NCBI RefSeq assembly: GCF_024741815.1
Contig: NZ_CP102951.1
Coordinates: 1,999,001-2,063,000, forward strand
Direction of reading: 5' to 3'
Length of the DNA: 64,000 nucleotides
Source of the DNA: Pseudomonas sp. LS1212
GTDB lineage: Bacteria > Pseudomonadota > Gammaproteobacteria > Pseudomonadales > Pseudomonadaceae
Every line of letters starts with the position of its first letter. Position 1 is the first letter of the stretch. Both the position numbers and the translations under genes were made by a program. The notes below the pieces were generated by a model. It saw only the letters and a list, made by a program, of their open reading frames with translations, searched no databases and was not told the DNA's origin. Shown here piece by piece: positions 24,863 through 33,294 of the stretch.

Positions 24863-26953
24863 ATGGTACGCGACAACCTCAAACGCCTGCTCGCACCGCG
24901 TCATCTGGCGTTCATCGGCGGGCGCAGCATGGCCCGCGCCCTGAAGCGTTGCGCCGAAGGCGGTTACCAGGGCCAGATGTGGCTGGTCAACCCGCAGCAT
25001 GACAACCTCGAAGGTGTGCCGTGCGTGCGCTCGGTGGCCGATTTGCCCGAAGGCCCGGATGCGGTGTTCATCGCCACCAACCGCGACTTGACCCTGACCT
25101 GCGTGGCCGAGCTGGCCAGCAAAGGCGCGGGCGGGGTGATTTGCTACGCCTCGGGCTTTGCCGAGACCGGCGCCGAAGGCCAGGCACTGCAAGAGCAGTT
25201 ACTCAAGGCCGCCGGCGACATGGCCTTGCTCGGCCCCAATTGCTACGGCCTGCTCGACTACCTGCACAGCTCGGCGCTGTGGCCGGTGGCCCATGGCGGC
25301 AAGGCGGTAGAGAAGGGCGTGGCGGTGCTGACCCAGAGCGGCAACTTCGCCTACAACCTGTCGATGAGCGATCGCTCTCTGCCGGTGGCCTATATGGCCT
25401 CGGTGGGCAACCAGGCGCAGCTTGGCGTTGCCGAGCTGATGGACGTGCTGCTCGATGAGCCCCGCGTCACGGCCATCGGCCTGCACCTTGAAGGCCTGAA
25501 GAATGTGCCCGGCTTTGCCCGTGCCGCGCACAAGGCGCTGGAGAAGGGCATCCCGATCATTGCCTTGAAAACCGGCGTGTCGCAGATCGGCGCCGAACTG
25601 GCGCTCAGCCACACCAGCTCGCTGGCCGGCTCCGATGCCTTGTACGACAGCCTGTTCGACCGCCTCGGCGTGATCCGCGTCAGCGGCCCGGTGAGCTTCG
25701 TTGAAACGCTCAAGGCGGCAGCCTGCGGCAACCTGCCGAGCGGCGACAGCCTGATTGCGCTGGCGTGCTCCGGCGGTGACGCCGGCTTTATCGCCGACTA
25801 TGCCGAACGCAATGCCCTGACCCTGCCCAGGCTCAATGCGCAGCAGGTGACGGAACTGGCGCAGGTCCTGCCCAGCTACGCCAACCTGGTCAATCCGCTG
25901 GATTTCACCACAGCGATCTGGGGTGACCGCGATGCCCTCGAGCGTATGCTCGACAGCGCCCTGCGCACCCCCGCCGACGCAGCCATGCTGGTGCTCGACT
26001 ACCCGACCGAAGCCACTGGCGAGCGCAAGGAATGCGACCTGTTGCTGGAACTGTACTGCGCGGCGCTCAAGCGCCACGGCAAGACCGGCTTCGTCACCTC
26101 GGCCTTCCCGGAACTGCTCCCGGCCAATGCCCGGGAAAAACTTCACGAGCAAGGCGTGGCCGCCCTGCAGGGCGTCGAAGATGGCTTTGCGGCCTGGGGC
26201 CTGATCGCCGGTTACCGCCAGCGCCGCGAGGCATTGCTGGCCTTGGGCGAGTCGGCATTGGTGCCGGTCTGCCCGCAGGCATTGGCAGGCGAGGGCGCGC
26301 TGCTCGATGAGTGGCAATCCAAGCAAGCCCTGCACGCATTCGGCCTGGCCACCCCACAAGCCCTGTTGAGCACGCCGGCTCAAGCAGCGCAAGCGGCAGC
26401 CCAACTGGGTTACCCGCTGGTGCTCAAGGCGGTCAGCGCCCAGTTGCCGCACAAGACCGAAGCCGGCGCAGTGGCCCTGAACCTGGCCGATGAAGCCGCC
26501 CTGAACACCGCGCTGGTGACGATGCAACAACGCATCGCCGCCTACGCGCCGGGCGTGCCGTTCGACCAGGTATTGCTCGAGCGCATGGCGACCCCGCCAC
26601 TGGCCGAGCTGATTGTCGGGATCAAGCGCGAAACCAACTTCGGCCTGGCGCTGGTGATCGGTACCGGCGGGATCCTGGTCGAGCTGCTCAAGGACAGCCG
26701 CAGCCTGCTGCTGCCGACCACCGACGGGGCCATCCATGCCGCGCTGCTGGGCTTGCGCAGTGCACCGCTGTTGCAGGGTTTCCGTGGCCGCCAGGCGGCG
26801 GACCTGGACGCCCTGGTGGCGGCGATTCGTGCGGTGGCCGACTACGCCTGCGAGAACGCCGGGCAGTTGCTCGAACTCGATGTGAACCCCTTGTTGGTCG
26901 GTGCCCAGGGCACGGTAGCGGTCGATGCGTTGATTCGTCTTGGCAAGCAGTGA
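24863..26953 (+). CDS. Acyl-CoA synthetase, NDP-forming type
   Basis: 696 residues from ATG 24863 with GGGAGAACG upstream. The N-terminal 450 residues are the CoA-binding and ligase domains of the succinyl-CoA-synthetase superfamily (H-L-A-F-I-G-G-R-S, G-P-N-C-Y-G-L, T-Q-S-G-N-F, S-H-T-S-S-L-A-G-S-D). The C-terminal 230 residues are an ATP-grasp domain (Y-P-L-V-L-K-A-V-S, H-K-T-E-A-G, E-L-D-V-N-P-L). Such enzymes activate carboxylates with ATP and CoA through a phosphohistidine; S-H-T-S-S-L-A-G likely holds it. The gene is sandwiched between beta-oxidation-type enzymes and a ThDP decarboxylase, so its acid is probably made by the operon itself. Confidence 0.9.
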   Translation: MVRDNLKRLLAPRHLAFIGGRSMARALKRCAEGGYQGQMWLVNPQHDNLEGVPCVRSVADLPEGPDAVFIATNRDLTLTCVAELASKGAGGVICYASGFAETGAEGQALQEQLLKAAGDMALLGPNCYGLLDYLHSSALWPVAHGGKAVEKGVAVLTQSGNFAYNLSMSDRSLPVAYMASVGNQAQLGVAELMDVLLDEPRVTAIGLHLEGLKNVPGFARAAHKALEKGIPIIALKTGVSQIGAELALSHTSSLAGSDALYDSLFDRLGVIRVSGPVSFVETLKAAACGNLPSGDSLIALACSGGDAGFIADYAERNALTLPRLNAQQVTELAQVLPSYANLVNPLDFTTAIWGDRDALERMLDSALRTPADAAMLVLDYPTEATGERKECDLLLELYCAALKRHGKTGFVTSAFPELLPANAREKLHEQGVAALQGVEDGFAAWGLIAGYRQRREALLALGESALVPVCPQALAGEGALLDEWQSKQALHAFGLATPQALLSTPAQAAQAAAQLGYPLVLKAVSAQLPHKTEAGAVALNLADEAALNTALVTMQQRIAAYAPGVPFDQVLLERMATPPLAELIVGIKRETNFGLALVIGTGGILVELLKDSRSLLLPTTDGAIHAALLGLRSAPLLQGFRGRQAADLDALVAAIRAVADYACENAGQLLELDVNPLLVGAQGTVAVDALIRLGKQ

Positions 26954-26966
26954 AGAGGATATGACC

Positions 26967-28577
26967 ATGCAAACTGAACAAACCTTGACGGGCGGCCAGG
27001 CGCTGGTGCGCTTGTTGGCCAACTACGGTGTCGACACCGTGTTCGGCATTCCCGGGGTGCATACCCTGGAGCTCTATCGCGGCTTGCCCGGCAGTGGCAT
27101 CCGCCATGTGCTGACGCGCCACGAACAGGGCGCCGGCTTCATGGCCGATGGCTATGCGCGGGTCAGCGGCAAGCCGGGGGTGTGCTTCATCATCACCGGT
27201 CCCGGCGTGACCAATGCCGCGACGGCCATCGGCCAGGCCTATGCCGATTCGATCCCGATGCTGGTGATTTCCAGCGTCAACCATACCGCCAGCCTGGGCA
27301 AGGGTTGGGGCTGTCTGCACGAGACCCAGGATCAGCGTGCCATGACGGCGCCGATCACCGCGTTCTCGGCGGTCGCTTTGAGTGCTGAAGACTTGCCCGA
27401 GCTGATTGCGCGGGCCTATGCAGTGTTCGACAGTGAACGACCGCGCCCGGTACACATCTCGGTACCCCTCGATGTGCTGTCGGCCAAGGTCGCTCGCGAC
27501 TGGAGCAATGAGGTCGTACGGCGACCAGGCCGTGGCGTGCCGTCGGCTGATGCGTTGAGCGCTGCCGTGGCAAAGCTGCAGGCTGCGCGCAAGCCGATGA
27601 TTATCGCCGGTGGCGGTGCAATCGACGCAGGCCAGGAACTCGAGGCGCTGAGCACGCGTCTGGCCGCGCCATTTTTTACCAGTGTCGCCGGCAAGGGCCT
27701 GCTGGCGCCGGATGCGCCCTTGAACGCCGGATCAACCCTGTGCGTGCAGCCGGGCTGGGATTTGATTGCCCAGGCCGATGTGCTGCTCGCCATCGGCACT
27801 GAAATGGCCGATACCGATTACTGGCGCGAGCGCTTGCCGCTCAATGCCGAAATCATTCGGGTGGATATCGATTCGCGCAAGTTCAATGACTTCTATCCCT
27901 GCGCCTTGGCCTTGCAGGGCGATGCGCGGGAAACCGCTGCCGCATTGCTGGCACGTCTGCCCGAGGTTGCACGCGACAGCAGCGCCGCAGTGGCTGCCGT
28001 GAGTGCGCTGCGTACAGCGATCAAGTCTGGGCACGGGCCACTGCAGGCGATCCATCAGTCGATCCTGGACCGTATCCATGCGGTGCTGCCGGACAACGCG
28101 TTCATCAGCAGTGACATGACTCAACTGGCCTACACCGGCAATTACGCCTTCGCCAGCAATGCCCCGCGCAGCTGGTTGCACCCGACCGGTTACGGCACCC
28201 TCGGTTACGGCCTGCCGGCCGGCATCGGTGCCAAGTTCGGCGCGCCCGGGCGGCCGGGGCTGGTGTTGGTCGGCGACGGTGGCTTCCTTTACACCGCCCA
28301 GGAGCTGGCCACGGCAACCGAAGAGCTGGACAGCCCGCTGGTGGTACTGCTGTGGAACAACGATGCGCTCGGCCAGATCCGCGACGACATGCTCGGGCTG
28401 GATATCGAACCGATCGGCGTGTTGCCGCGCAACCCGAATTTCGCAGGTCTGGGCCGGGCATTCGGCTGCACCGTCAAACAGCCGCAAAGCCTCGATGCGT
28501 TGCAGGAGGATCTACGCGCAGGATTCAGCCGAAACGGTGTGACGCTGATCGAATTACGACACAAATACGCCTGTTGA
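26967..28577 (+). CDS. ThDP-dependent 2-oxo-acid decarboxylase, AruI-like
   Basis: 536 residues from ATG 26967 (AGAGG at 8 nt; an ATG 6 nt earlier is possible). It belongs to the acetolactate-synthase-like family: catalytic Glu in R-H-E-Q-G-A-G-F-M-A-D-G-Y-A, G-P-G-V-T-N and the ThDP/Mg motif G-D-G-G-F through L-W-N-N-D. The second half lacks the full features of a true IlvB. Placement beside an aminotransferase, racemase and aldehyde dehydrogenase matches AruI, which decarboxylates 2-ketoarginine to 4-guanidinobutyraldehyde in the arginine transaminase pathway. Another keto acid, such as that from lysine or ornithine, is possible. Confidence 0.85.
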   Translation: MQTEQTLTGGQALVRLLANYGVDTVFGIPGVHTLELYRGLPGSGIRHVLTRHEQGAGFMADGYARVSGKPGVCFIITGPGVTNAATAIGQAYADSIPMLVISSVNHTASLGKGWGCLHETQDQRAMTAPITAFSAVALSAEDLPELIARAYAVFDSERPRPVHISVPLDVLSAKVARDWSNEVVRRPGRGVPSADALSAAVAKLQAARKPMIIAGGGAIDAGQELEALSTRLAAPFFTSVAGKGLLAPDAPLNAGSTLCVQPGWDLIAQADVLLAIGTEMADTDYWRERLPLNAEIIRVDIDSRKFNDFYPCALALQGDARETAAALLARLPEVARDSSAAVAAVSALRTAIKSGHGPLQAIHQSILDRIHAVLPDNAFISSDMTQLAYTGNYAFASNAPRSWLHPTGYGTLGYGLPAGIGAKFGAPGRPGLVLVGDGGFLYTAQELATATEELDSPLVVLLWNNDALGQIRDDMLGLDIEPIGVLPRNPNFAGLGRAFGCTVKQPQSLDALQEDLRAGFSRNGVTLIELRHKYAC

Positions 28578-28591
28578 GGGTCCGTAAAATC

Positions 28592-28623
28592 CTGCGGCGA
28601 CCACCTGTTTGGTGTAGCCGCAG
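28592..28623 (+). other. Intra-operon hairpin before the racemase gene
   Basis: CTGCGGC-GA-CACC, loop TGTTT, GGTG-TA-GCCGCAG forms a bulged 11-pair hairpin in the 92-nt gap. No T-run follows. It may stabilise or separate expression of the two halves of the operon. Confidence 0.5.
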
Positions 28624-28669
28624 TCCATCGAACCCACAGTGCTTGATCAAAATAATAAGGATCGTTTCC

Positions 28670-29899
28670 ATGCCCTTTACCCGTACTCTCCTGGCGCTTT
28701 CCCTTGGTCTGGTCTTCTTGCAGAGCCAGGTCCAAGCTGCACCACCGCTGACACTGAACAACGGTACCGCCGAGTTGACGGCGCAAAACAGCAACGCCTG
28801 GGTCGAGGTCAACAAGGCGGCGCTGGAGCACAATATCCAGACCCTGCAGGCGACGCTTGCCGGAAAGTCCAAGCTCTGCGCGGTACTCAAGGCTGACGCC
28901 TACGGTCATGGCATCGGCCTGGTCATGCCTTCGGTGATCAAGCTGGGCGTACCCTGCGTGGCGGTCGCCAGCAATGAAGAGATGCGCGTGGTTCGTCAGA
29001 GTGGCTTCAAGGGCCAGTTGGTCCGTGTACGCGCCGCGGCTTTGAGCGAACTGGAGGATGCACTGCAGTACAACGCCGAAGAGCTGGTCGGTAACCTCGA
29101 CTTCGCTCGCCAGGCTGCCGAGCTTGCCCACAAGCACGGACGCAAGCTGCAGGTGCACATCGGGCTGAACTCCAGCGGCATGAGCCGCAACGGCCTGGAA
29201 ATGGCCAGCGAGCAGGGCAAGCAGGATGCCGTGGCGATCACCAAGGTGCCGAACCTGGAGGTGGTTGCGATCATGACCCACTTCGCCGTCGAGGATAAGG
29301 ACGACGTGCGCAAGGGCCTGGCGACCTTCAACGAACAGGCCGCCTGGTTGATGGACGTGGCCCGGCTCGACCGCAAGAAAATCACCCTGCACGCCGCCAA
29401 CTCGTTCGCCACCCTGGAAGTGCCCGAGTCGCACCTGGACATGGTCCGCACCGGCGGCGCCCTGTTTGGCGATACCGTGGTCTCGCACACCGAGTATCAG
29501 CGGGCGATGCAGTTCAAGTCGCACGTGGCGTCGGTCAACAGTTACCCGGCCGGCAATACCGTTGGCTATGACCGTACCTACACCCTGGCGCGCGATTCGA
29601 AGCTGGCCAACATCACCGTCGGCTACTCCGATGGTTACCGCCGCGTCTTTACCAACAAGGGCGTGGTGCTGATCAATGGCCATCGCCTGCCGGTGGTGGG
29701 CAAGGTTTCGATGAATACCCTGATGGTCGATGTCACCGATGCGCCGGACGTGAAATCCGGCGATGAAGTGGTGCTGTTCGGCAAGCAGGGCGCGGGCGAA
29801 ATCAGCCAGGCCGAAATCGAGGAAATCAACGGGGCCCTGTTGGCCGACCTCTACACCGTCTGGGGCAATTCAAACCCCAAGGTGCTGGTAGATAAGTAA
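28670..29899 (+). CDS. alr: Periplasmic broad-specificity amino-acid racemase
   Basis: 409 residues from ATG 28670 with AAGGAT upstream. A Sec signal peptide (L-L-A-L-S-L-G-L-V-F-L-Q-S-Q-V-Q-A) ends near residue 24, unlike cytoplasmic Alr/DadX. The PLP lysine is K74 in V-L-K-A-D-A-Y-G-H-G. The second catalytic Tyr lies in the region V-G-Y-D-R-T-Y. Sequence and length match the Bsr/Bar enzymes of Pseudomonas that racemise lysine, arginine and other amino acids in the periplasm. It would convert external D- and L-forms so that one form enters the pathway, or produce D-amino acids for release. Confidence 0.92.
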   Translation: MPFTRTLLALSLGLVFLQSQVQAAPPLTLNNGTAELTAQNSNAWVEVNKAALEHNIQTLQATLAGKSKLCAVLKADAYGHGIGLVMPSVIKLGVPCVAVASNEEMRVVRQSGFKGQLVRVRAAALSELEDALQYNAEELVGNLDFARQAAELAHKHGRKLQVHIGLNSSGMSRNGLEMASEQGKQDAVAITKVPNLEVVAIMTHFAVEDKDDVRKGLATFNEQAAWLMDVARLDRKKITLHAANSFATLEVPESHLDMVRTGGALFGDTVVSHTEYQRAMQFKSHVASVNSYPAGNTVGYDRTYTLARDSKLANITVGYSDGYRRVFTNKGVVLINGHRLPVVGKVSMNTLMVDVTDAPDVKSGDEVVLFGKQGAGEISQAEIEEINGALLADLYTVWGNSNPKVLVDK

Positions 29900-29931
29900 C
29901 CACTCAAGCGCTATCCATAGGGGAGAGCATC

Positions 29932-31119
29932 ATGCGTTTTTCCGCACTGACTCAACGCATCGCCGGCGACGGCGCTGCTGCCTGGGACATTCACTACCGT
30001 GCCCTGGCCTTGCAGGAACAGGGCGAGGACATTCTGTTGCTCTCGGTCGGCGACCCGGATTTCGATACCCCGGTGCCGATCGTCGACGCAGCAGTCGAGA
30101 GCCTTCGGGCCGGCAATACCCATTACGCCGATGTCCGTGGTAAACGGGCCCTGCGTGAAAGCATTGCCAGGCGGCATCAACAGCGCAGCGGCCAGGCGGT
30201 CGACGCCGATCAGGTCGTTGTGCTGGCCGGCGCCCAGTGCGCCTTGTTCAGCGTTGCCCAGTGCGTGCTCAACCCCGGCGATGAAGTGCTCGTCGCCGAG
30301 CCGATGTATGTCACCTACGAAGCGGTGTTCGGTGCCTGTGGCGCCACAGTGATTCCGGTACCGGTGCGCTCGGAGAATGGCTTTCGGGTGCTGCCCGAAG
30401 ACGTCGCCGCGCGCATCACCCCGCGCACCCGTGCGCTGGCCCTGAACAGCCCGCACAACCCGTCGGGTGCAAGTCTGCCACGGGCCACCTGGGAGGCGCT
30501 TGCCGAGCTGTGCATTGCCCATGATCTATGGCTGATCTCCGACGAGGTCTACAGCGAACTGCTGTTCGACGGCGAACATGTCAGCCCGGGCAGTTTGCCT
30601 GGCATGGCCGAGCGCACCGCGACCCTGAACAGTTTGTCGAAATCCCATGCCATGACCGGTTGGCGAGTCGGCTGGGTGGTGGCGCCGTCGGCATTGACCG
30701 CGCACCTGGAAAACCTCGCGTTGTGCATGCTCTACGGTTCGCCGGATTTCATCCAGGACGCCGCGGTCGTGGCCCTGGAAGCGCAGTTGCCGGAACTGGA
30801 GTCGATGCGCGAAGCCTATCGGCAGCGCCGCGACCTGGTCTGCGAAACCTTTGCGGGCTGCCTGGGCCTGCGTGCCTTGAAGCCCGATGGCGGCATGTTC
30901 GTGATGGTCGATATCCGTGAAACCGGGTTGAGTGCCCAGGAATTCTCCAACCGCCTGCTCGATCGCCATGGCGTTTCGGTGCTGGCCGGCGAAGCGTTCG
31001 GCCCGAGCGCGGCCGGGCATATCCGCCTTGGCCTGGTGCTGGGCATCGCGCAGTTGCAGGACGCCTGCCAACGTATCGCGCGCTGCGCGGCTGAACTGAT
31101 GGAGCATCGCAATGCATAA
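29932..31119 (+). CDS. Class I/II PLP aminotransferase, AruH-like
   Basis: 395 residues from ATG 29932 (GGGGAGAG upstream). Fold-type I features are L-S-V-G-D-P-D-F-D-T-P, N-S-P-H-N-P-S-G, D-E-V-Y-S-E-L-L and the PLP lysine at about 237 in L-S-K-S-H-A-M-T-G-W-R-V-G-W. It resembles aspartate/arginine:pyruvate transaminases. In the AruH pathway it converts L-arginine and pyruvate to 2-ketoarginine and alanine. The gene order here (decarboxylase, racemase, aminotransferase, aldehyde dehydrogenase) fits that role. The stop overlaps the start of the dehydrogenase gene. Confidence 0.87.
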   Translation: MRFSALTQRIAGDGAAAWDIHYRALALQEQGEDILLLSVGDPDFDTPVPIVDAAVESLRAGNTHYADVRGKRALRESIARRHQQRSGQAVDADQVVVLAGAQCALFSVAQCVLNPGDEVLVAEPMYVTYEAVFGACGATVIPVPVRSENGFRVLPEDVAARITPRTRALALNSPHNPSGASLPRATWEALAELCIAHDLWLISDEVYSELLFDGEHVSPGSLPGMAERTATLNSLSKSHAMTGWRVGWVVAPSALTAHLENLALCMLYGSPDFIQDAAVVALEAQLPELESMREAYRQRRDLVCETFAGCLGLRALKPDGGMFVMVDIRETGLSAQEFSNRLLDRHGVSVLAGEAFGPSAAGHIRLGLVLGIAQLQDACQRIARCAAELMEHRNA

Positions 31120-32530
31120 ACACACCGCGCTGTTTATCGACGGCGCCTGGCAGGCGCCTTCCGGGCAGGGCCTGGCCGAGGTTGTCAACCCGGCGACCGA
31201 AGCCGTGGTCGGTGTCGTGCCTTTGGGCGATGAGCGGGATGTCGACAACGCCGTCGCAGCTGCACGCAAGGCTTTCGCCAGCTGGTCGCGCACGCCCTCG
31301 AGCGTGCGTGCAGAGTACATTCGCGCCCTGGCCGATCAATTGCAGGCCCGCGCCGATGAGATGGCCGCCGTGATCACCAGCGAGCTGGGCATGCCGGTGC
31401 AATGGTGCCGTTCGGTGCAGGTCGAAGGGCCGATTGCCGGGCTGGAGCACTACATTGAAATCGCCGGGCTGATGGATGAGGTGCGTGAGGTCGGCAATTC
31501 GCTGGTGCTGCGTGAGGCGGTCGGTGTCTGCGCCTTCATCAACCCGTGGAATTATCCGCTGCATCAACTGATCGGCAAGCTGGCGCCGGCCCTGGCGGCC
31601 GGTTGCACGGTGGTGGTCAAGCCGAGCCAGGAAACGCCGCTGCACGCCTTCTTGCTGGCCGAGATGATCGACGCGATCGGGCTGCCAGCCGGGGTGTTCA
31701 ACCTGGTCAGCGGGCCGGGCTCCAAGGTTGGCGAAGCCCTGGCGCGCCACCCGGACGTGGACATGGTCTCGTTCACCGGTTCCACCGGTGCCGGCGTGCG
31801 GGTTGCCCAGGCAGCGGCGCCGTCGGTCAAGCGGGTGTGCCTGGAGCTGGGCGGCAAGTCACCGCTGCTGATCGCCGAGGATGCCGACCTGGCGGCGGCG
31901 GTACGCTACGGTGTGCAGGACGTGATGATCAACTCGGGGCAGACCTGCACCGCCTTGACTCGCATGCTGTTACCGGCCAGCCGCTATGCCGAGGCGCTGG
32001 AAATCGCTCGGGCCGAGTGCGAAAACCTGCGCATGGGCGACCCGCTCGACCCGCAAAGCTTCCTCGGGCCGATGTGTTCGGCGGCCCAGCGGCGCACGGT
32101 GCGCGAGTACATCCAGATCGGCCTGCAAGAGGGCGCACGCTTGCTCTGCGGAGGTGACGAAACACCAGCTGAGCTGGAGCGCGGTTACTACGTCAAGCCG
32201 ACCCTGTTTGCCGACGTCGACAACCGGATGCGCATCGCCCAGGAAGAAATCTTCGGGCCGGTGCTGTGCCTGATTCCGTATACCGATGAGGCGCATGCGA
32301 TCGAGTTGGCCAACGATTCACCGTTTGGCCTGTCCAGCGGCGTCTGGGCCGGTTCCCCGGCGCGTGCATTGGAACTGGCGCGGCAACTGCGCGCCGGGCA
32401 GTGCTTCCTCAACGGCGGCGCGTTCAACTACCAGGCGCCGTTCGGTGGCTACAAGCAGTCGGGCAACGGCCGTGAGTGGGGCGAGGAAGGGCTGGCCGAG
32501 TTCGTCGAAATCAAGGCCATTCAACGCTGA
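31112..32530 (+). CDS. NAD(P)-dependent aldehyde dehydrogenase
   Basis: 472 residues from ATG 31112, overlapping the upstream stop by 8 nt. Classical motifs are present: F-T-G-S-T-G-A-G for the cofactor, E245 in L-E-L-G-G-K-S, catalytic C279 in N-S-G-Q-T-C-T and the E-I-F-G-P-V-L block. It would oxidise the aldehyde released by the decarboxylase (4-guanidinobutyraldehyde, if arginine is the substrate) to the acid, which the ligase three genes upstream could then activate. It ends the operon; its last 10 nt overlap the convergent Rrf2 gene. Confidence 0.92.
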   Translation: MHKHTALFIDGAWQAPSGQGLAEVVNPATEAVVGVVPLGDERDVDNAVAAARKAFASWSRTPSSVRAEYIRALADQLQARADEMAAVITSELGMPVQWCRSVQVEGPIAGLEHYIEIAGLMDEVREVGNSLVLREAVGVCAFINPWNYPLHQLIGKLAPALAAGCTVVVKPSQETPLHAFLLAEMIDAIGLPAGVFNLVSGPGSKVGEALARHPDVDMVSFTGSTGAGVRVAQAAAPSVKRVCLELGGKSPLLIAEDADLAAAVRYGVQDVMINSGQTCTALTRMLLPASRYAEALEIARAECENLRMGDPLDPQSFLGPMCSAAQRRTVREYIQIGLQEGARLLCGGDETPAELERGYYVKPTLFADVDNRMRIAQEEIFGPVLCLIPYTDEAHAIELANDSPFGLSSGVWAGSPARALELARQLRAGQCFLNGGAFNYQAPFGGYKQSGNGREWGEEGLAEFVEIKAIQR

Positions 32531-32955
32531 GCTTCGAGCGGCGTGTCGAAGGCGACGAACAGCTGATCGGCGGTGATCTTGCCCAGGTCCAGCCGGACAT
32601 TGTTTTCCAGCATGGCGAAAAGGTTGGTGAAGACCTCGAAGACCTTGCAATGGTCCTCCATGCCGGAAAACGGGTTGTCGATTTTCTCGGCGATCAGCGA
32701 GCTTTCCTGCACTGCGTCATACACCTCGCGCAGGGTGATCTGACTGGCCGGCCTGGCCAGGGTCAGGCCGCCCCGGGCACCCCGATACGACTTCAGAATA
32801 TTGGCCTTGACCATCTGCGAGACCAGGTTGCGCACGCGGGTAGGGTGGGTCTTGACCCACTTGGCGATGGTTTCGGTGCGCAGTTTCTGCGGCGCGTTGG
32901 CAGCGACGAACGACAGGATGTAGGACGCTGTGATCAGGCGGGTCGACTGGCTCAT
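32521..32955 (-). CDS. Rrf2-family transcriptional regulator
   Basis: 144 residues from ATG 32955. The winged helix is evident from Y-I-L-S-F-V-A-A-N, T-E-T-I-A-K-W-V-K-T-H-P-T-R-V-R-N-L-V-S-Q-M and the wing G-A-R-G-G-L-T-L-A-R-P-A. IscR and NsrR carry three cluster-binding cysteines; here only one Cys (E-D-H-C-K-V-F) is visible, so an iron-sulfur cluster is unlikely. It belongs to the Ywgb/CymR-like non-cluster group. It is convergent with the operon on its left and divergent from the ABC importer on its right, near a strong inverted repeat. Confidence 0.87.
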   Translation of the reverse strand: MSQSTRLITASYILSFVAANAPQKLRTETIAKWVKTHPTRVRNLVSQMVKANILKSYRGARGGLTLARPASQITLREVYDAVQESSLIAEKIDNPFSGMEDHCKVFEVFTNLFAMLENNVRLDLGKITADQLFVAFDTPLEAQR

Positions 32956-33058
32956 GAGGCGGTTAGGCTCCCAGGGTTGGGCAAAGTATGTGTGAGAGCA
33001 TCTCAGGCATTTTCGGCGCTGTGAATATTATCCGCTCAAACGATGAAAGTGGGTTTCA

Positions 33059-33089
33059 AATTGTTAATGTGTTTGCTACGTTAACAATT
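33059..33089. promoter_or_regulatory. 9-bp perfect inverted repeat, candidate operator
   Basis: AATTGTTAA and TTAACAATT separated by 13 nt lie 104 nt upstream of the Rrf2 gene on one side and about 200 nt before the ABC binding protein on the other. The half-site spacing (22 bp) places both on one DNA face, as for a dimeric regulator. The Rrf2 protein is the obvious candidate. Confidence 0.5.
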
Positions 33090-33148
33090 AGAAGGCTAGC
33101 AGCTTCCGCAAAAAACGTAAGGCTCTTCTAACGATCAACGCCGATCAA

Positions 33149-33250
33149 TGTAGCCGCTGCCGAAGGCTGCGCTGGGGCCGCAAGGCCCCCGGGGATTTCG
33201 AGATTTTGCGCCTGCCGTGCAGGCGAGCGCAGCCTGCGGCAGCGGCTACA
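33149..33250. repeat. REP doublet, type B
   Basis: TGTAGCCGCTGCCGAAGGCT at the left pairs with AGCCTGCGGCAGCGGCTACA at the right (one mismatch), with about 60 nt between including a smaller GC-rich palindrome. Same family as 7307-7425 and 57380-57487. Confidence 0.85.
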
Positions 33251-33294
33251 TGTGCGTGTCAGCAACTCCGCGTTTTAACGACAGGGGCAATGCA

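Noticed and set aside
25199..27022. Minus-strand frame of 607 codons
   Set aside because: Antisense to the NDP-forming ligase; no start signal or domain.
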